Origin: Molanna angustata
Lineage: Eukaryota; Arthropoda; Insecta; Trichoptera; Molannidae
DNA: 64,000 nt
Direction of reading: 5' to 3'
Assembly: GCA_963576475.1 (NCBI GenBank)
Contig: OY754969.1
Coordinates: forward strand, 24,054,286 to 24,118,285
The notes below the pieces were generated by a model. The model worked only from the letters and a program-made list of their open reading frames with translations, was not told the DNA's origin and did no database searches. A program made the translations under genes and the position numbers. Every line of letters starts with the position of its first letter. The first letter of the stretch is position 1. This document shows, piece after piece, positions 23,906-35,734 of this stretch.

Positions 23906-25725
23906 TTTCTTCTTCTTTTTAGTTTATGTGGCATTCTACCCAATCATTAGGATAATAATTTCTGCCAGTATAAAAATGTATTTAAAATATTTAGAGACAT
24001 GAGGTTATTGAATTATATATTATATTGAATTAATTGAGGTGAAGAAATTTTGCTGTGTGCAAATAAATCTGTAGGGAATTTAATGACAGAATATGAGACA
24101 TATTGATTGGTAGGTAGTATTAATTGCATAGTACAAATTAATCATGTTCAATGTGGATTGGGCATTCAAAAAACACATGGCCACGGGTCTCGAGATTCCA
24201 CTCAATTCGGTGAAAAAACGTGTAGGTACAGATAGATATTATTAATCATAATAAAAGTAGGTATTTTCACGAATTAATCAATTTCTTTAATTATTAATTT
24301 CTTGAATTAATCAATTGCTTTCCTCTTTCAATAAAAAAATGTAGATAATAAGTATGATTGATAGATATCACGGGGGAAGAAAAAAGTGGATCAAATTATT
24401 TGTAGAAGTTACTTCTTGGCCACTCAACATTTTAAGTACCTATTATTATGTTTGTCAATTCAAACAAAATATATGGTTGGTTTTTTTCTATCAAATAATT
24501 TGAATATTCGAAACTTATTTGTCATATTATAATATTTCATTAATTGGACCATCTCATATTCTTAAACATAACAACCTATATTAAAATTTTATCGTGGCAA
24601 AAATAAAATTGCGGTATATCTCCTGTGGCTGTCCCAGTATTCCAGACGCGTATCAGAGCAGTCGATTGCTTCCAAAGTATCGCGTCGGCATAATATCATC
24701 CATACATCAATGTCGGGGGTGATTTCTCCGACAATCGAAAATTATTCTAACGGAAACGCGCGTGTCATCGTTCCCACCACCCTTCGTCCAACCTTTCTCT
24801 CTCTCTCTTTATAGCCTTGCAGAGAGACAGACGTCTCTTAGTGTTTTGGGGACCCTATTTAGAAATTACATTTTTATTTTAAATCGCTCATTCTGGACTA
24901 CAGGGACATGAATTTTACATAAAACAACGAATAAGAGAATAAATATAAATAACACGCATTAAATTCACTTCACTTGTAGAGAATTTATATTTAAACATAG
25001 ATAATATTCATAATCATAGAAGACTAGTTGCACCCCATGAAATATTCGTGGGAATAGAACTAGGTCTATTTTTATATATATTAAAAAAATAATTTATACA
25101 TAGTTAATGAAAATCAATTTATAAAAGTTTTTATAAATCAATGGTTTTCGTTGACATTTTTCAATATATATGTATACAAAGATAATCTGTTTGCCCGTAG
25201 GTAAGATTAGATTATGAACTTACCCGTAGGATAGATATTCGATAATAAGTGGAAAACATTTTTTTTAATATATCGTAATATTTGGTTGACTGGTATATAT
25301 TGCCCAGGGGCAATAAGTCAGTCACATTATGTTGAATTTATTTTTTAAAATGCTCACAGTTAATAATTTTTATTATTATTATTACCTAAGTATTCCTCTC
25401 CCGCTCTCTCAAATCCAAAAGATTCTCTCTTTTGCCTACAACCATGTTATTGCCTTTTGATTTTATGATTGCATATGTTAATTTAAGAACTTCATGAATT
25501 TTTATTGTATCTGTATAAAAAACAAATATTTATTCTCAGCAAGCACATAAATGGCTATTTTTTATATGAATTTTATGTTAACGACTTGTAATTGAACAAT
25601 AATCTAAATAAACTCGCATATATATGATTTTTTGAATATTTTATTATTTTTCTATTTGATCTTATTATAAAATATTACCTATATGACTTGTTTTTAGAAA
25701 ATAACAATATCATGGGTGTTCGGTA
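23906..25725. other. AT-rich DNA with a CpG-dense patch
   Basis: Mostly AT-rich with no gene. Positions 24645-24795 stand out: about 15 CpG dinucleotides in 150 bp (acgcgt, tcgcgtcgg, acgcgcgtg), followed by a CTCTCTCT run. No open frame of note covers it. Confidence 0.45.
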
Positions 25726-25729
25726 TTTA

Positions 25730-25965
25730 GCGTGAAAACAAATAACCCATCTTGTTCCTTGCCCTTCCCTTCCATGTAACTGCTATGTTCTCTTCCTTTC
25801 AACAACAAGCCAGTACTTGCTTTCCGCTGACCTCCAACACGTCATTCGAACTACGCTATGTCGCTGAGTACTCAATATCGCCATGAATCATCGTTTAAGG
25901 AAACGTTTTAATTATGTGTAGTGTTGTGCCCCTGCATTCACTACGCATCTTTCGTTACAATTGAA
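25730..25965 (+). repeat. Repeat G, copy 1 (unclassified)
   Basis: It shares with 48484-48700, in the same order and orientation, the blocks agtacttgctt, gctgacctc, cattcgaactacg, gctgagt and gctcaatatcgccat, and a tctttcgt end. There is no protein frame, TIR or tRNA head. It could be the 5' part of a retroelement. Confidence 0.6.
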
Positions 25966-26227
25966 TAATTTGTCTTAGCCCGATTTGCAATCGGCAATTT
26001 TGGCGCTAACAATAGGAAGTTTAGAACTGTTACATCTTTACAATATTTCAGGTTGTTTGTAATTATGTCTATTTAATTTTTCGTTTTACCGTCGGGACTT
26101 TTCCATGTCCATTTTCTTTGTTTTTTTCTTTTTGAAGAATGTGTTTGTGCAATACAGTTGTTCATATTGCAAGTAATCTAATAGTGTTTCTCCTCTTTCA
26201 TTTCTATTACCCAAACCAATCGTCATG

Positions 26228-26455
26228 TTGCTAGACAGGGTACGGACAGATGGGCACCCAGAATACCCAGAATAATTGGAGACCATGGGATATGAAAAGG
26301 GGAATAGTCCGGCCTCAGAAAAGGTGGGCCGATGATATTGTCCCTGTCGCTGGAAGCAGATGGGTTCAAAAAGGCCCAAAAAAAGACGAGTGGAAGTTTT
26401 TAGAAGAGGCCTACATCCAGCAGTGGAGAGATGGCTGAAGGAAGAAGAAGAAGAA
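26228..26455 (+). pseudogene. RTE-like LINE tail (family B)
   Basis: A continuous frame reads NNWRPWDMKRGIVRPQKRW, ADDIVPVAGSRWVQKGPKK, then EEAYIQQWRDG before the stop at 26438, followed by (GAA)n. This is the last ~60 residues of an RTE polyprotein: the basic RP..RW.DDI..VAG patch and the W...EAY.QQW end. It is 5'-truncated, so not functional. Confidence 0.8.
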
Positions 26456-27265
26456 TGGGAGGTTCCTAAACACACCATATTTGCAATATCATCAAAGTGT
26501 CAAGATCATAAAAAAATCTGAGCACCACGATAGGGTACCTAGTCATATTGAAAAGGTACCGTCCGTAAAAGGAAACGCTTATATCGATAGTAAACTATGT
26601 AGAATATTTTCCCTCAGTGTTGTCAGTAAATTGTTATTCATAAAATTTTATTTGCATATACAATACACAACAAACCTATACGACATCGATTTAATGGGTG
26701 TGTGTGTGCAAAATAATATTGTGTGATCACATGTTACGCTCAGGCATTTTCAATATAATTTCTGCAACATCATGGAAAAAAGCTATCAAAAGATAATAAT
26801 TTACAATGTATGTACCTACCCTGAGCCTAACATACCAGCAACCCTCAGTGTCTGCTGTTTGATTATATGTTGGTTCTGCCCCTAAATGGGGGTGTTCTTC
26901 TTTCTCTCTCTCTCTCACACTTGTTTACACTTTAGACTCTGTGAAAAATCTGTTTGCATTATTTTAAGAATCACTTTCGATGCATCTTTTATATGGTTGG
27001 CCACTTATGTAATAATTACACTTTTCATAAAAAGGGTGATGAAATAAATACAACGATTTATTGCAATTGACATGTTCACTTACTGCAGTGAACTGTCCTA
27101 AATTGATTGATTTTTCGTTTCCAATTATTTCAATGTCTGAGAGAAAATAACTAGATTAACATTATTATTTCTAGGATTGTTTGATAAATCGTTTTAAAGG
27201 ATTAAGATAAATCTTTTGTTCATGAAAAAAACAGGTTTCAATGTTTATTACGTTTTATGTATTAA
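26456..27265. other. AT-rich DNA without a recognised gene
   Basis: Short frames only (26481-26726 plus, 26727-26918 minus), with no domain recognised. Confidence 0.45.
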
Positions 27266-27269
27266 AAAA

Positions 27270-27522
27270 TAAATTGAGAAGTACTGACAAAGAAAAAGAA
27301 GGAATGAGAGGTTGGGGCTGGTTTAGAAAATATTATAATGGCCATGTGAACAATATTCTGAAATAAAGAAACATTCGAGGTATGAAAGACAGAAGAGTTT
27401 GTATAAATCGTTGTATGAATATGAGAGAGGAGATGAATTAATGCAAAGACAGTCATGTTGCTCTCAGTTTTCTCTGCCTACCCTAGTAACGAGGACATGA
27501 AGTGATGGTATGTATGTAACAA
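27270..27522 (+). pseudogene. LINE family C tail, decayed
   Basis: Across stops the plus strand gives GMRGWGWFRKYYNGHVNNIL, then DRRVCINRCMNM and SVFSAYP, aligning with GRGRPRKGWHDHVNDIL, RRTCIRRCMNV and SVLSAYP of the copy at 8278. The DNA ends gaagtgatggtatgtatg. Several stops make it non-functional. Confidence 0.65.
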
Positions 27523-27667
27523 ATATCCTATAGTTAAGTGCATAATAACTAAATATATTCGCTTTACACAAATTGCTAAGTAGGTACTCGAAAATACAAT
27601 TGGCAATAACATCTCACATAGTTCAGCAATGAAGTTCACACCCCTTTCTGATTGTAGTGCTTTTTTA

Positions 27668-28050
27668 GTTGAGACGAGATTGGTTTTGGGGATACACAAA
27701 TTTGTCGTACTTTCTTTTATTATTTCGTGGGTTCAGGTACTTATCGAAATACTGAAATTATTTGCGTATATTTGTGTAGGTTGATTCACGTATTTCACGG
27801 GATCTGCATTGGCGAGTCGGTTTCAAACAATTTATCAATTTATGTACCCTTTCAGCGTTAATATTATAATTTGAAATTATGTTTGTCTATAATTGGCTCA
27901 TTTAAATTGTAATATCTATTGTAATATGCATGTACAAAGCTGTTGACAATAAATAAATAAAATAAATTAAAAAAAAGGCTATGCATACCCGAACACTTGT
28001 CGCTGGTTACCTCACATTGTGGGATATGCCGTGATGGTATGTATAAATGA
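27668..28050 (+). repeat. Repeat S pieces separated by an AAATAA-rich insert
   Basis: The 5' part (gagacgagattggttttggg) is at 27668-27720. The 3' part (ggctatgcatacccg, ctggttacctcacattgtgg, gatatgccgtgatggtatg) is at 27978-28045. Between them lies about 250 bp ending in an AATAAATAAAATAAA tail, as if another retroposon had inserted into the copy. Confidence 0.5.
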
Positions 28051-28920
28051 ATAGTATTACTTTTGTAAACAACCTTTCAAATGAACTTTAGTTTTTCTAT
28101 ACATCTTTGTAAATATTGTAAGTAGTGTAGTGGGAACACTTACAAATTACCAACGACATTCTGTATTAAAGACCATTTTTTGAAATCTTGTATTCATAAT
28201 AGAGCGACTGTCTGAGAATCAACTACAGATCCTACATCAAATTTTATTGTCTTTTCAAAAAGTTTCCAATTCTCTTTCGCTCTTTGTCTCAACAATAATA
28301 CTTTTGTACAAAGTGTCAGCTCACTTGACTTCTAAGTTGATGGCGCCGGAACGAGGCATTAAAAGCGTGATCATAAAATAAACAAGGGATTGTACGGCTT
28401 TAGGTCATAAAACTTAAACAACACGATTGCTACCGTGCACTACATTCCGTCAAACTAAATATTTTTCACGAAGGCACCGAGTAATAAAGCATACACCTGT
28501 AGTAGTGCCTTAAAACACGAACGCGCCTATACGAAATATTCTTTTCACGACGATGCAAATATTTGCAGGGAGCTTGTCTATATATTGAATTATTTCAGCC
28601 AAGGGTTGAGCAAACTTTAATGGAACAATTTACACGAAAGGTCGGTAGCATTATTATTTGTCTCTTATTTGACACACATAATGTATATAAAGTCTTAAAT
28701 AGTGTAGATTGTGAAAATATGCTTTGTAGGTAGGTAGGTACCTATATATTCAAGAAACGTAACTAAAATATAAAATTCACATTAGCAGGAATACACTTAA
28801 TTTAGAGCCACACATTAAAATAGGTTTCAACGCTATCCGTAATAAAATTTTATGCAAAATTGCTTTTAAGTACCTAACGGAAAATTAAATCTAACGCTTT
28901 CCAAAAAGTTTAAAAAAATT
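28051..28920. other. Unassigned DNA
   Basis: 28320-28570 is somewhat less AT-rich, with no recognised gene. I see nothing else in this stretch. Confidence 0.4.
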
Positions 28921-29118
28921 TCCAACTGTCGATTCGTTCATGAGAATTCAATTCTCTGAATGAATCAACATTATTAAGCAAAGATGCGTGTACGAAGGAA
29001 CATTTTGTATGGCGTAGTCGACATTTTGCATGCTAATTACACCAACTAGAGGCCTCGCAGTATGTATGTTCCCATACATGGATTTACTCAGAATTCGGAG
29101 AAGAACATTTTATGTGAG

Positions 29119-29163
<45 letters not shown>

Positions 29164-29945
29164 TGCGTGTGTCTGTGTCCCCCCCCCTTATAACTTTTGA
29201 TCCGCTCAATTTACAGAGCCCAAATTTTCAGAATATATAAACAGTTATAGGCCTACAAAACTTTTATACTCAGAAGCGTACATTTTTGTTTCAATCAGGG
29301 GTTATCAACTTTTGAAATTTTGATTTATTTTTCCATATATCTCAGAAACCATAAAAGCTAGAACGCTGAAAATTGGTATAAACATAGACAAATACAAAAT
29401 CTCAAATTAGTTTTTTTTTAATTCCAGGGTTTCTCAAACATTTTTTATTAAGAAAAATATTTTTTTTATGATAAATTTATGAGTTTACCTGCCTATATTT
29501 CCATTTTTTTTAAAAAATATCGAAAAAAGCCGAAACACCCCAACTAGATATTTTAATTTTCTATAAAAAATATTAACATTGTAGTAGTACATCTCAAATT
29601 TTTTTCAACAATTTTTATAAAAATTGAATTTAGTGACGACATCGCTTCATACAATTTGTATGGTAGTCACCTATACACAATATCAAAGAAGACTTAATAG
29701 TTTGATACTTCATCTCCAAACATACAATATATACCATCATGCTGTTTTCATATTCCGGGTAGGAAAAAAAGACTGACCCCCACACTATCCTATCTTGACT
29801 ACCTAGGTACATGTGTTGTATAGAAAACCAAATATCATAAAATATTAAATAATTTGTATTTATGGGTTTATAGTTTGGTACTTATTCTTCAACTATACAT
29901 ACTATCGCTATCGACAGTTGGAACTCATGTGTTAAATGCAGCTAG
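28921..29945 (+). mobile_element. Helentron-like non-autonomous element, copy D
   Basis: It has the same plan as copy B: TCCAACTGTCGATTCG start after T (28920), AT-rich palindrome, conserved block, (GT)n (29123-29160, then TCTG interruptions), 3' module, inverted ATCGACAGTTGG, imperfect CATGT/AAATG hairpin and CTAG at 29945 followed by T. The internal blocks are nearly colinear with B. Confidence 0.75.
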
Positions 29946-30745
29946 TCCGTAAAGTAATAATTTGAATAAAAATTCAAATTTAACAAGTAAAGATTAATAT
30001 TGTTCAAATTTTTACACTTGTAACTTACTCCACGTTTCGTAAAATTGAGTATTTTTTCAAATTTCAAAAAGAGATTTTCTTTATTTATTTCACGCTACAT
30101 CATTTTTTAATGTAATTTTGCTCGTATTGGACAACCATTTAAAGAAACTAGCTTTAAGATGTCTGATATAATGAACGCATTTACTTAACCTTTTTAAAAC
30201 CCTTTGCTAATTAGGAAAAAATATCCAGCACAGATTTAATTTCGTCACTTTTAATATGTCCTTGAAAATTTTGTTATTAAATTTTGTGATTTTTACTTGT
30301 GACCACCATTTAATGGACAGAAGAAACTTGTCAAAAAATCAATTCTATAGGTGTACGTTAAAAATATATTTAAAAAAATTGTATAGGTTCTTATTTTTAA
30401 GAGTTTTACAAAATTTTAATCCAAAGATTGTAAATCCTTCTAAATCTAGTAGATGTATTGTTTCCAAAAAAAAATATCAACTGTAATCTGTGTGAAAAAA
30501 ATAAGTTGTCTGTAGTAAGCTTCGCGAAAACAAACATTTCTCGGTGATGATATTTAACGTAGGATCAGTGTTTTCTTTTCTTTTAAATTGTTTATTTATC
30601 CACACTGAATGTATCCTTTTGACGTGTCAATCCTTTTTGTACAGAAAGGATCTCAACAGCAGGCCCGCATCGGAGCTTTTCAAACAATAAAATTTAAAAA
30701 AAAACAATACTTTGTTTTTAGCAACCGGTTTTCTCGTCAGCCCCC
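29946..30745. other. AT-rich DNA without a recognised gene
   Basis: A 76-codon plus-strand frame (30256-30486) is Leu/Lys/Phe-rich with no recognised domain. I treat it as a chance frame. Confidence 0.4.
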
Positions 30746-30746
30746 C

Positions 30747-30860
30747 ATAGACAACGTGTCATTTAGATCAAGAAAAGAAACAATAAAAGATAACTCAATG
30801 TATGGAATTGACAGTTGTCATGTGACTGACACTTGTCACTTCCATACATTGATAGGGTAA
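30747..30860. mobile_element. Foldback MITE (tagacaacgtgtcattta), partial copy
   Basis: It begins tagacaacgtgtcattta, contains aaagataactcaatgtatgg and a hairpin (tcaatgtatggaa pairing with ttccatacattga). It resembles half of the more complete palindrome at 63851-64000. Confidence 0.6.
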
Positions 30861-31218
30861 CTCAGAACTTTCGAGAGAACGGTCAGTTCCGAAACCGTTT
30901 ATAATCAATGTGGTGAATAGGTACATATAGAACCGCGAAATTTCAAACCCGCGCCAGCGTAGTTAACGCATGCGCATAATAATACTCCCATCCATGCCTG
31001 CTAGAGAAATGGAACAAACTTCATTCACGCTCATCAATACTCATCAAGAAATGGAACAAACTTCATTCACGCGACTAAACTCAGCCAGCCGATGTCAATT
31101 CTCTGGAGCAACTTCTTGTACCTACTGTATTTGTGATAATTATGAAATATGTAAATTCGCAATAAATGGAAATTAGTAAGTGCAAATCTTTTTATTTGAA
31201 ATCAATCAATCATATATT

Positions 31219-31452
31219 ACCCCCTATTCAGTAACTATTGTAACTAAAATAAGAACATGATGAATATTTCATAATTATTCATAATACGTCTAATTTAGGA
31301 AAATTTTTAAGAACGTTCCGGCCAATATAGGTACGTTCATATTCCATTTAGTCCAAGTTGATATTTTGTAACGCTGAAATAAGACTGTAAATCTAAAATC
31401 TACAATTTAAGAACGTTCCTATTTTAGTTACAATAGTTACTGAATAGGGGGT
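31219..31452. mobile_element. MITE with ~38-bp terminal inverted repeats
   Basis: The left end accccctattcagtaactat and the right end atagttactgaatagggggt are exact inverses. The inverted similarity continues through the ttgtaactaaaataagaac region. The length is 234 bp and ATT flanks both sides, a possible 3-bp target duplication. There is no coding capacity. Confidence 0.8.
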
Positions 31453-32315
31453 ATTATTACCTGTGCTCGATTCTATTTTAGAACATTTATTTTAGAGGTT
31501 GATATTTACTACGTTACGAACGCGCTCAACAAATTCTTTAACATTACATCAATGGTTTATAATTTATTACATGTAGCCGACACTTTACTCCAAATACAAA
31601 GCTCTAAAAAATGTTATAATTTACCAAAAGAAAAGAGTAGGTAATTTGATATTTGAGAAAAAGACATTAGTTTTTAAAAGAATAAAGCAATCGTCAACGA
31701 TTGTGTTTTCATAACATTAGTCGTTTGCCCCTATTTAGATTTCCAACAGATTAATTTAATAATGTATATGGTCCTTCTCAGAGCCCCATTATCTGGTATT
31801 TAATTTGTATGGATGGATGAACTATTCCCAATTAAAACTAGGTATATTTATGCATTTTATTTCACTCCTTAAAATAATTTACAATATTTTATTTTAATAA
31901 TGTGGATGCGCTAGTTCTTTCGAGGAAGTGTGTAAGGCTTCCTAACGAGCAGCTAATAAATAAAAAATATCATCATGAATTAATTCATAGAACAGGCTTA
32001 GAGTTCGGTCCTGTTGGAGCGCTTTGAAAGCTCGCCTCGCTTCTTTTCAAGGGACAAACCTACCGACATGTAGATTCAAGATGGCACCGTACTTCGTGAC
32101 TCGAATACCGATATGGTAAGAACTGACCTGTGCTGGGTGCCCTGAACTGTAAAGAAAAGTCATCAACTTGAGACACCACGCTACGCCATGGCCTGAGATA
32201 AGCAGACAAAATACTAGGACAAATTCACACATTGTCCGATTTAAAAACTTAATCATTATAATTTTCATCGTGATTGATTTATTTTCAAAAATACTATTGA
32301 TGTGTATAACAAAAG
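31453..32315. other. AT-rich DNA without a recognised gene
   Basis: 31980-32210 is less AT-rich, with no recognised product. Confidence 0.4.
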
Positions 32316-32321
32316 TAGGTA

Positions 32322-32540
32322 GGTATTCGTGGCTCAATTGGTTAGATATCTGACTCTTTAGCGAAAAGTCACGGGTTCGATTCACGATGGAGACACAGTT
32401 TTTAATTGTGTTTACAGTCTGGATCCTTGAGACGATACATATGGCAACTTGTTATGGGTGCGTGATAAATTAATATTTGACATAGTGCTTGTTAGTTGCC
32501 TCAGATGTAATGCAATAAAATTAAACTGCTTTAATGTTTT
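32322..32540 (+). mobile_element. tRNA-derived SINE, family 2, sense copy
   Basis: The tRNA-like head ttcgtggctcaattggttag has an A box TGGCTCAATTG and a B box GGTTCGATTCA. The body continues cagtctggatccttgagac, acatggtgcgtg-like text and cataatgtgctt-like text, and ends near aatgcaataaaatta. An antisense copy lies at 34628-34858. This is an RNA polymerase III-type retroposon, not a tRNA gene: the acceptor stem does not close. Confidence 0.7.
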
Positions 32541-32924
32541 TAATATGTGTAATGGTAAGTCGTTCGATTTTTGTCGGGGATTTCTAAGTTCTAGCAGAGG
32601 GTAAATTTATGCTAAATTATTTCTCACGCAATTCTTGCGTTTCTGGGTAAGAAATTCTGGTTAGTCGGAACAAATTGCTGCTTATTTATACACTCGCTAT
32701 TTGTATAATATACAAACAATTGATTTAATTCATGTGGAGCATTTGCATATCTTCCGTTGGCTAAGAAACAGGAAATACTCTTACACCGATATATTGATGG
32801 ATTTGATGGGGTTCATCCGTGATCTCTAATGATTGTGTTGTATGTAAAGGATAAATCTATAATATATAACGATTTATTTTAAAAATACTATTAGTTTCGG
32901 AGGAGGAATCCTTATATTAAAAGG
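32541..32924. other. AT-rich DNA, no gene seen
   Basis: Nothing recognisable. Confidence 0.4.
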
Positions 32925-33786
32925 TAATAATGTAATAATATATGTAGGTGAAATCATAGTGGATAGAGTTTGGGGTATAGGTAGTCCACGAAAGACTTGG
33001 CATATTTTTTTCTATTAGAGCATTTACAAAAGAATATACAGAAAAACTAAATATGTGTTAAGTATACAAAATAAAAAAATATTTGAATCAAGTTATATAA
33101 CTAGGTACATAAAGGAGAAAAATATACTCATCTTCTTCTTATTCCTCTTTTGGTAGATCTATGATCTGTTTCTACAGGTCCTGGGACGAGGATCTCCATC
33201 TCTCCCTACCATATCTTTGATGGTTTTCTAGGTGGTCAACGTCCCTCTGGTATCTCGCACATTTCAATCTTTGGCAGCCTTTCTGGATTCATTCTCTCTA
33301 CATGATCTCTTCAGTATCGTATTCTTTGCCTGCTCCACTATACAATATCCACTTTACAGTAATAATGTAATAATATATGTAGGTAAGATCATAGTGGATA
33401 GAGTTTGGGGTATAGGTAGTCCACGAAAGACTTGGCATATTTTTTCTATTAGAGCATTTACAAAAGAATATACAAAAAAACTAAATATGTGTTAAGTATA
33501 CAAAATAAAAAAAATATTTGAATCAAGTTATATAACTAGGTACATATAGGAGAAAAATAAACTCATCTTCTTCTTATTCCTCTTTTGGTAGATCTATGAT
33601 CTGTTTCTACAGGTCCTGGGACGAGGATCTCCATCTCTCCCTACCATATCTTTGATGGTTTTCTAGGTGGTCAACGTCCCTCTGGTATCTCGCACATTTC
33701 AATCTTTGGCAGCCTTTCTGGATTCATTAACTCTACATGATCTCTTCAGTATCGTATTCTTTGCCTGCTCCACTTTACAATATCCA
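32925..33786. repeat. 435-bp tandem duplication containing an RTE tail
   Basis: Copy 1 is 32925-33359 and copy 2 is 33360-33786, nearly identical with a few substitutions and small indels. Each carries on the minus strand a decayed RTE-type LINE tail (RDHVERMNPERLPKI, then PEGR.PPRKPSKIW) ending at a plus-strand cttcttctt run. The duplication therefore happened after the LINE inserted. Confidence 0.85.
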
Positions 33787-34380
33787 AATACACATTTATG
33801 TATTTGAATAATAACAAATATGTTAACAGTTGACCGCATACAAGCATTTTAGTTACTCTCTAGTAAAACTCTGTGCGGAAATGCGATTTGAGCGCATTTT
33901 CAGAAAGGTTATTAAAACAAATTGCGGAAATTCATGAGGTTATTCCAGTTTGCGTTTTGAATACATTGTGTTTATTTTTTTAAATATTCTCAGATGAAAT
34001 AAAAGCTTCCCAAGATTATTTTTTTCAATAAATAATTCAAGAATTTTTATTTACATTTACGAATTAATCAAAATCACTATCAAATGTTCGCAAGTCACAA
34101 CCGCTAGGAATAAATCAATCGTTAGGAGCTCAACAAAGTCGTAAATCAAACAAAACATTTTTATGGTTAATTCATATTTTTTTTCCTAAACATAATTTCT
34201 ACATTGCAAATTACAGGGTGCCGTATTAAAGCCACACAGAAAACATGGATTTAGACTGAAACAAACGACCTTAATAAAATAAAAATAAATTTCCTTTCCA
34301 ACATTAAATTATAAAAATATATTGAATCTCCGTTCTTTTATCGGATATTTTCTCAAGTTAGTAATAATTTATTTATATGC
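33787..34380. other. AT-rich DNA, no gene seen
   Basis: Nothing recognisable on either strand. Confidence 0.4.
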
Positions 34381-34384
34381 TTAA

Positions 34385-35045
34385 GGCACATGTGCACAAA
34401 AAGCGGATTTATTGTCATAAAGCGTAAGGCAATTTCATCCAACAAACCCGAGCAAAGCGCAGTCTCTAAAGTTAAATAATTGATATATTATATAAGTAAG
34501 TATTTAGTGAGAACAAAATAAAAACAATTCAATGAAATTAAAAAATAACAATAAGACTAATCATAGCTACGAGGAAAAGAAGTAGGGTACGAAAGGATAT
34601 AGAAGGAATTTCCAGGAACTACTTATTTTATTTGTTTATTTTATGTAGCTTCTCGGGCAAATAACAGGTACTATGTCAAATAATTATTTAACACGCAACT
34701 AATGACAAGTTGCGACATTCCGTAGACTTGCGATATTAATTGTCTCACAGATCCAGACTGAAAACACAATTAAAAACTGAGTCACCTTCGGGAATCGAAC
34801 CCGGGACCCTTGGATCAGCAGTCAGATACCCAACAAACTGAGCCACGAAAATCGACAACGTTTGACAGAAAGTTTTTTGAATATTTTTATGGATTGCGAT
34901 GACGTAACTTCATCACTAAGGCCATTCTATAGTATAGCTGATTGTACTTAAAACTACTATGTGGTACGTTCAGCAGATCGAAGGGGTAGGCCATGATATG
35001 ACAAGAAAACGAAGTTATTTTTTAAATATTGTGGTTAAAATAATC
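34385..35045 (-). pseudogene. CR1/Jockey-group LINE 3' end interrupted by a SINE
   Basis: Minus-strand scraps (ISWPTPSIC, SDEVTSSQSIKIFKK) match the C-terminus of the copy at 12099-12284. The 3' UTR continues below 34628 to gtaaggcaatttcatcc and gcggatttattgtc. Between the two parts lies the SINE at 34628-34858, so the LINE copy is the older insertion. Confidence 0.6.
34628..34858 (-). mobile_element. tRNA-derived SINE, family 2, antisense copy
   Basis: The plus strand reads cgggaatcgaacccgggacc (inverted B box) and aactgagccacgaa (inverted A box), with the SINE body to the left (cagatccagactgaaaacac, then cgcaactaatgacaagttgc). It is the same family as 32322-32540. A short piece of the body also occurs at 48433-48480. 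Confidence 0.75.
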
Positions 35046-35730
35046 TTATAAAATATTGACGGTGAATGTTACGACGATCTCTTATCTTTAGCCAACGAAG
35101 TATATTTCTACAAGTCGACACACCATCATTTATTTTTTGAGATTGTAAATGAACCATTTGAAATAATTAAAATTAAAAACACCCAACCAATTCATTTTTG
35201 GTGTACCTACCTACGTACACAGATGAATAGTTTAATTATTGTATGTTAAGTTTTTGAACCTTAATATACTCGCAAATAGAAAAATAAATAAAACATGCTT
35301 CAAAATAGGTGTTGTGGCTAGTCCTCCTGTAACATTGCTGAGCACTGAGCATGGTCCTATTGAGACGGAAACCTATTTTTTTCTTTTGTCAATGTTTTTC
35401 AAGGCAGATATTGGCAATTCACCCTGCAAAGAGTGCTTTGTGCCAATTTAATATTTACTGATCAAAAGAGACAATTTATTTTTGGTTAGGTATATGTTAA
35501 GATTATTTATGTGTCACTCGACAATGTCACCCGATATCTGAATGTGTTGAATGCGTGTGGTGACTGGGCTGCTGACAGGAAGGCTTGGAAATCCATTATT
35601 CAAGAAGCTATACTGAGTATTTTAGTTGAAAACTTGTACCTGAACCATTTTACAATAACTGTTGCAGCCATATTCAATATTGTGAAATTTTGTGGAAAAG
35701 AACAATGTTATAAATGCATAGACATAATCA
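35046..35730. other. Unassigned, with a possible LINE tail at 35511-35610
   Basis: A plus-strand frame contains ACGDWAADRKAWKSIIQEA, which resembles the DR..W...EA end of LINE polyproteins but lacks the usual GRP..RW patch. I do not assign it. Confidence 0.35.
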
Positions 35731-35734
35731 TAAG

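Noticed and set aside
30256..30486. 76-codon plus-strand frame
   Set aside because: AT-driven composition, no domain, no supporting context.
32326..32392. Possible functional tRNA gene
   Set aside because: A and B boxes are present but the acceptor stem does not close, the body continues as a SINE, and an antisense copy exists at 34628.
35511..35610. LINE tail with ACGDWAADRKAWKSIIQEA
   Set aside because: Only the DR..W...EA pattern is present without the usual upstream basic patch; noted in the feature list as possible but not called.
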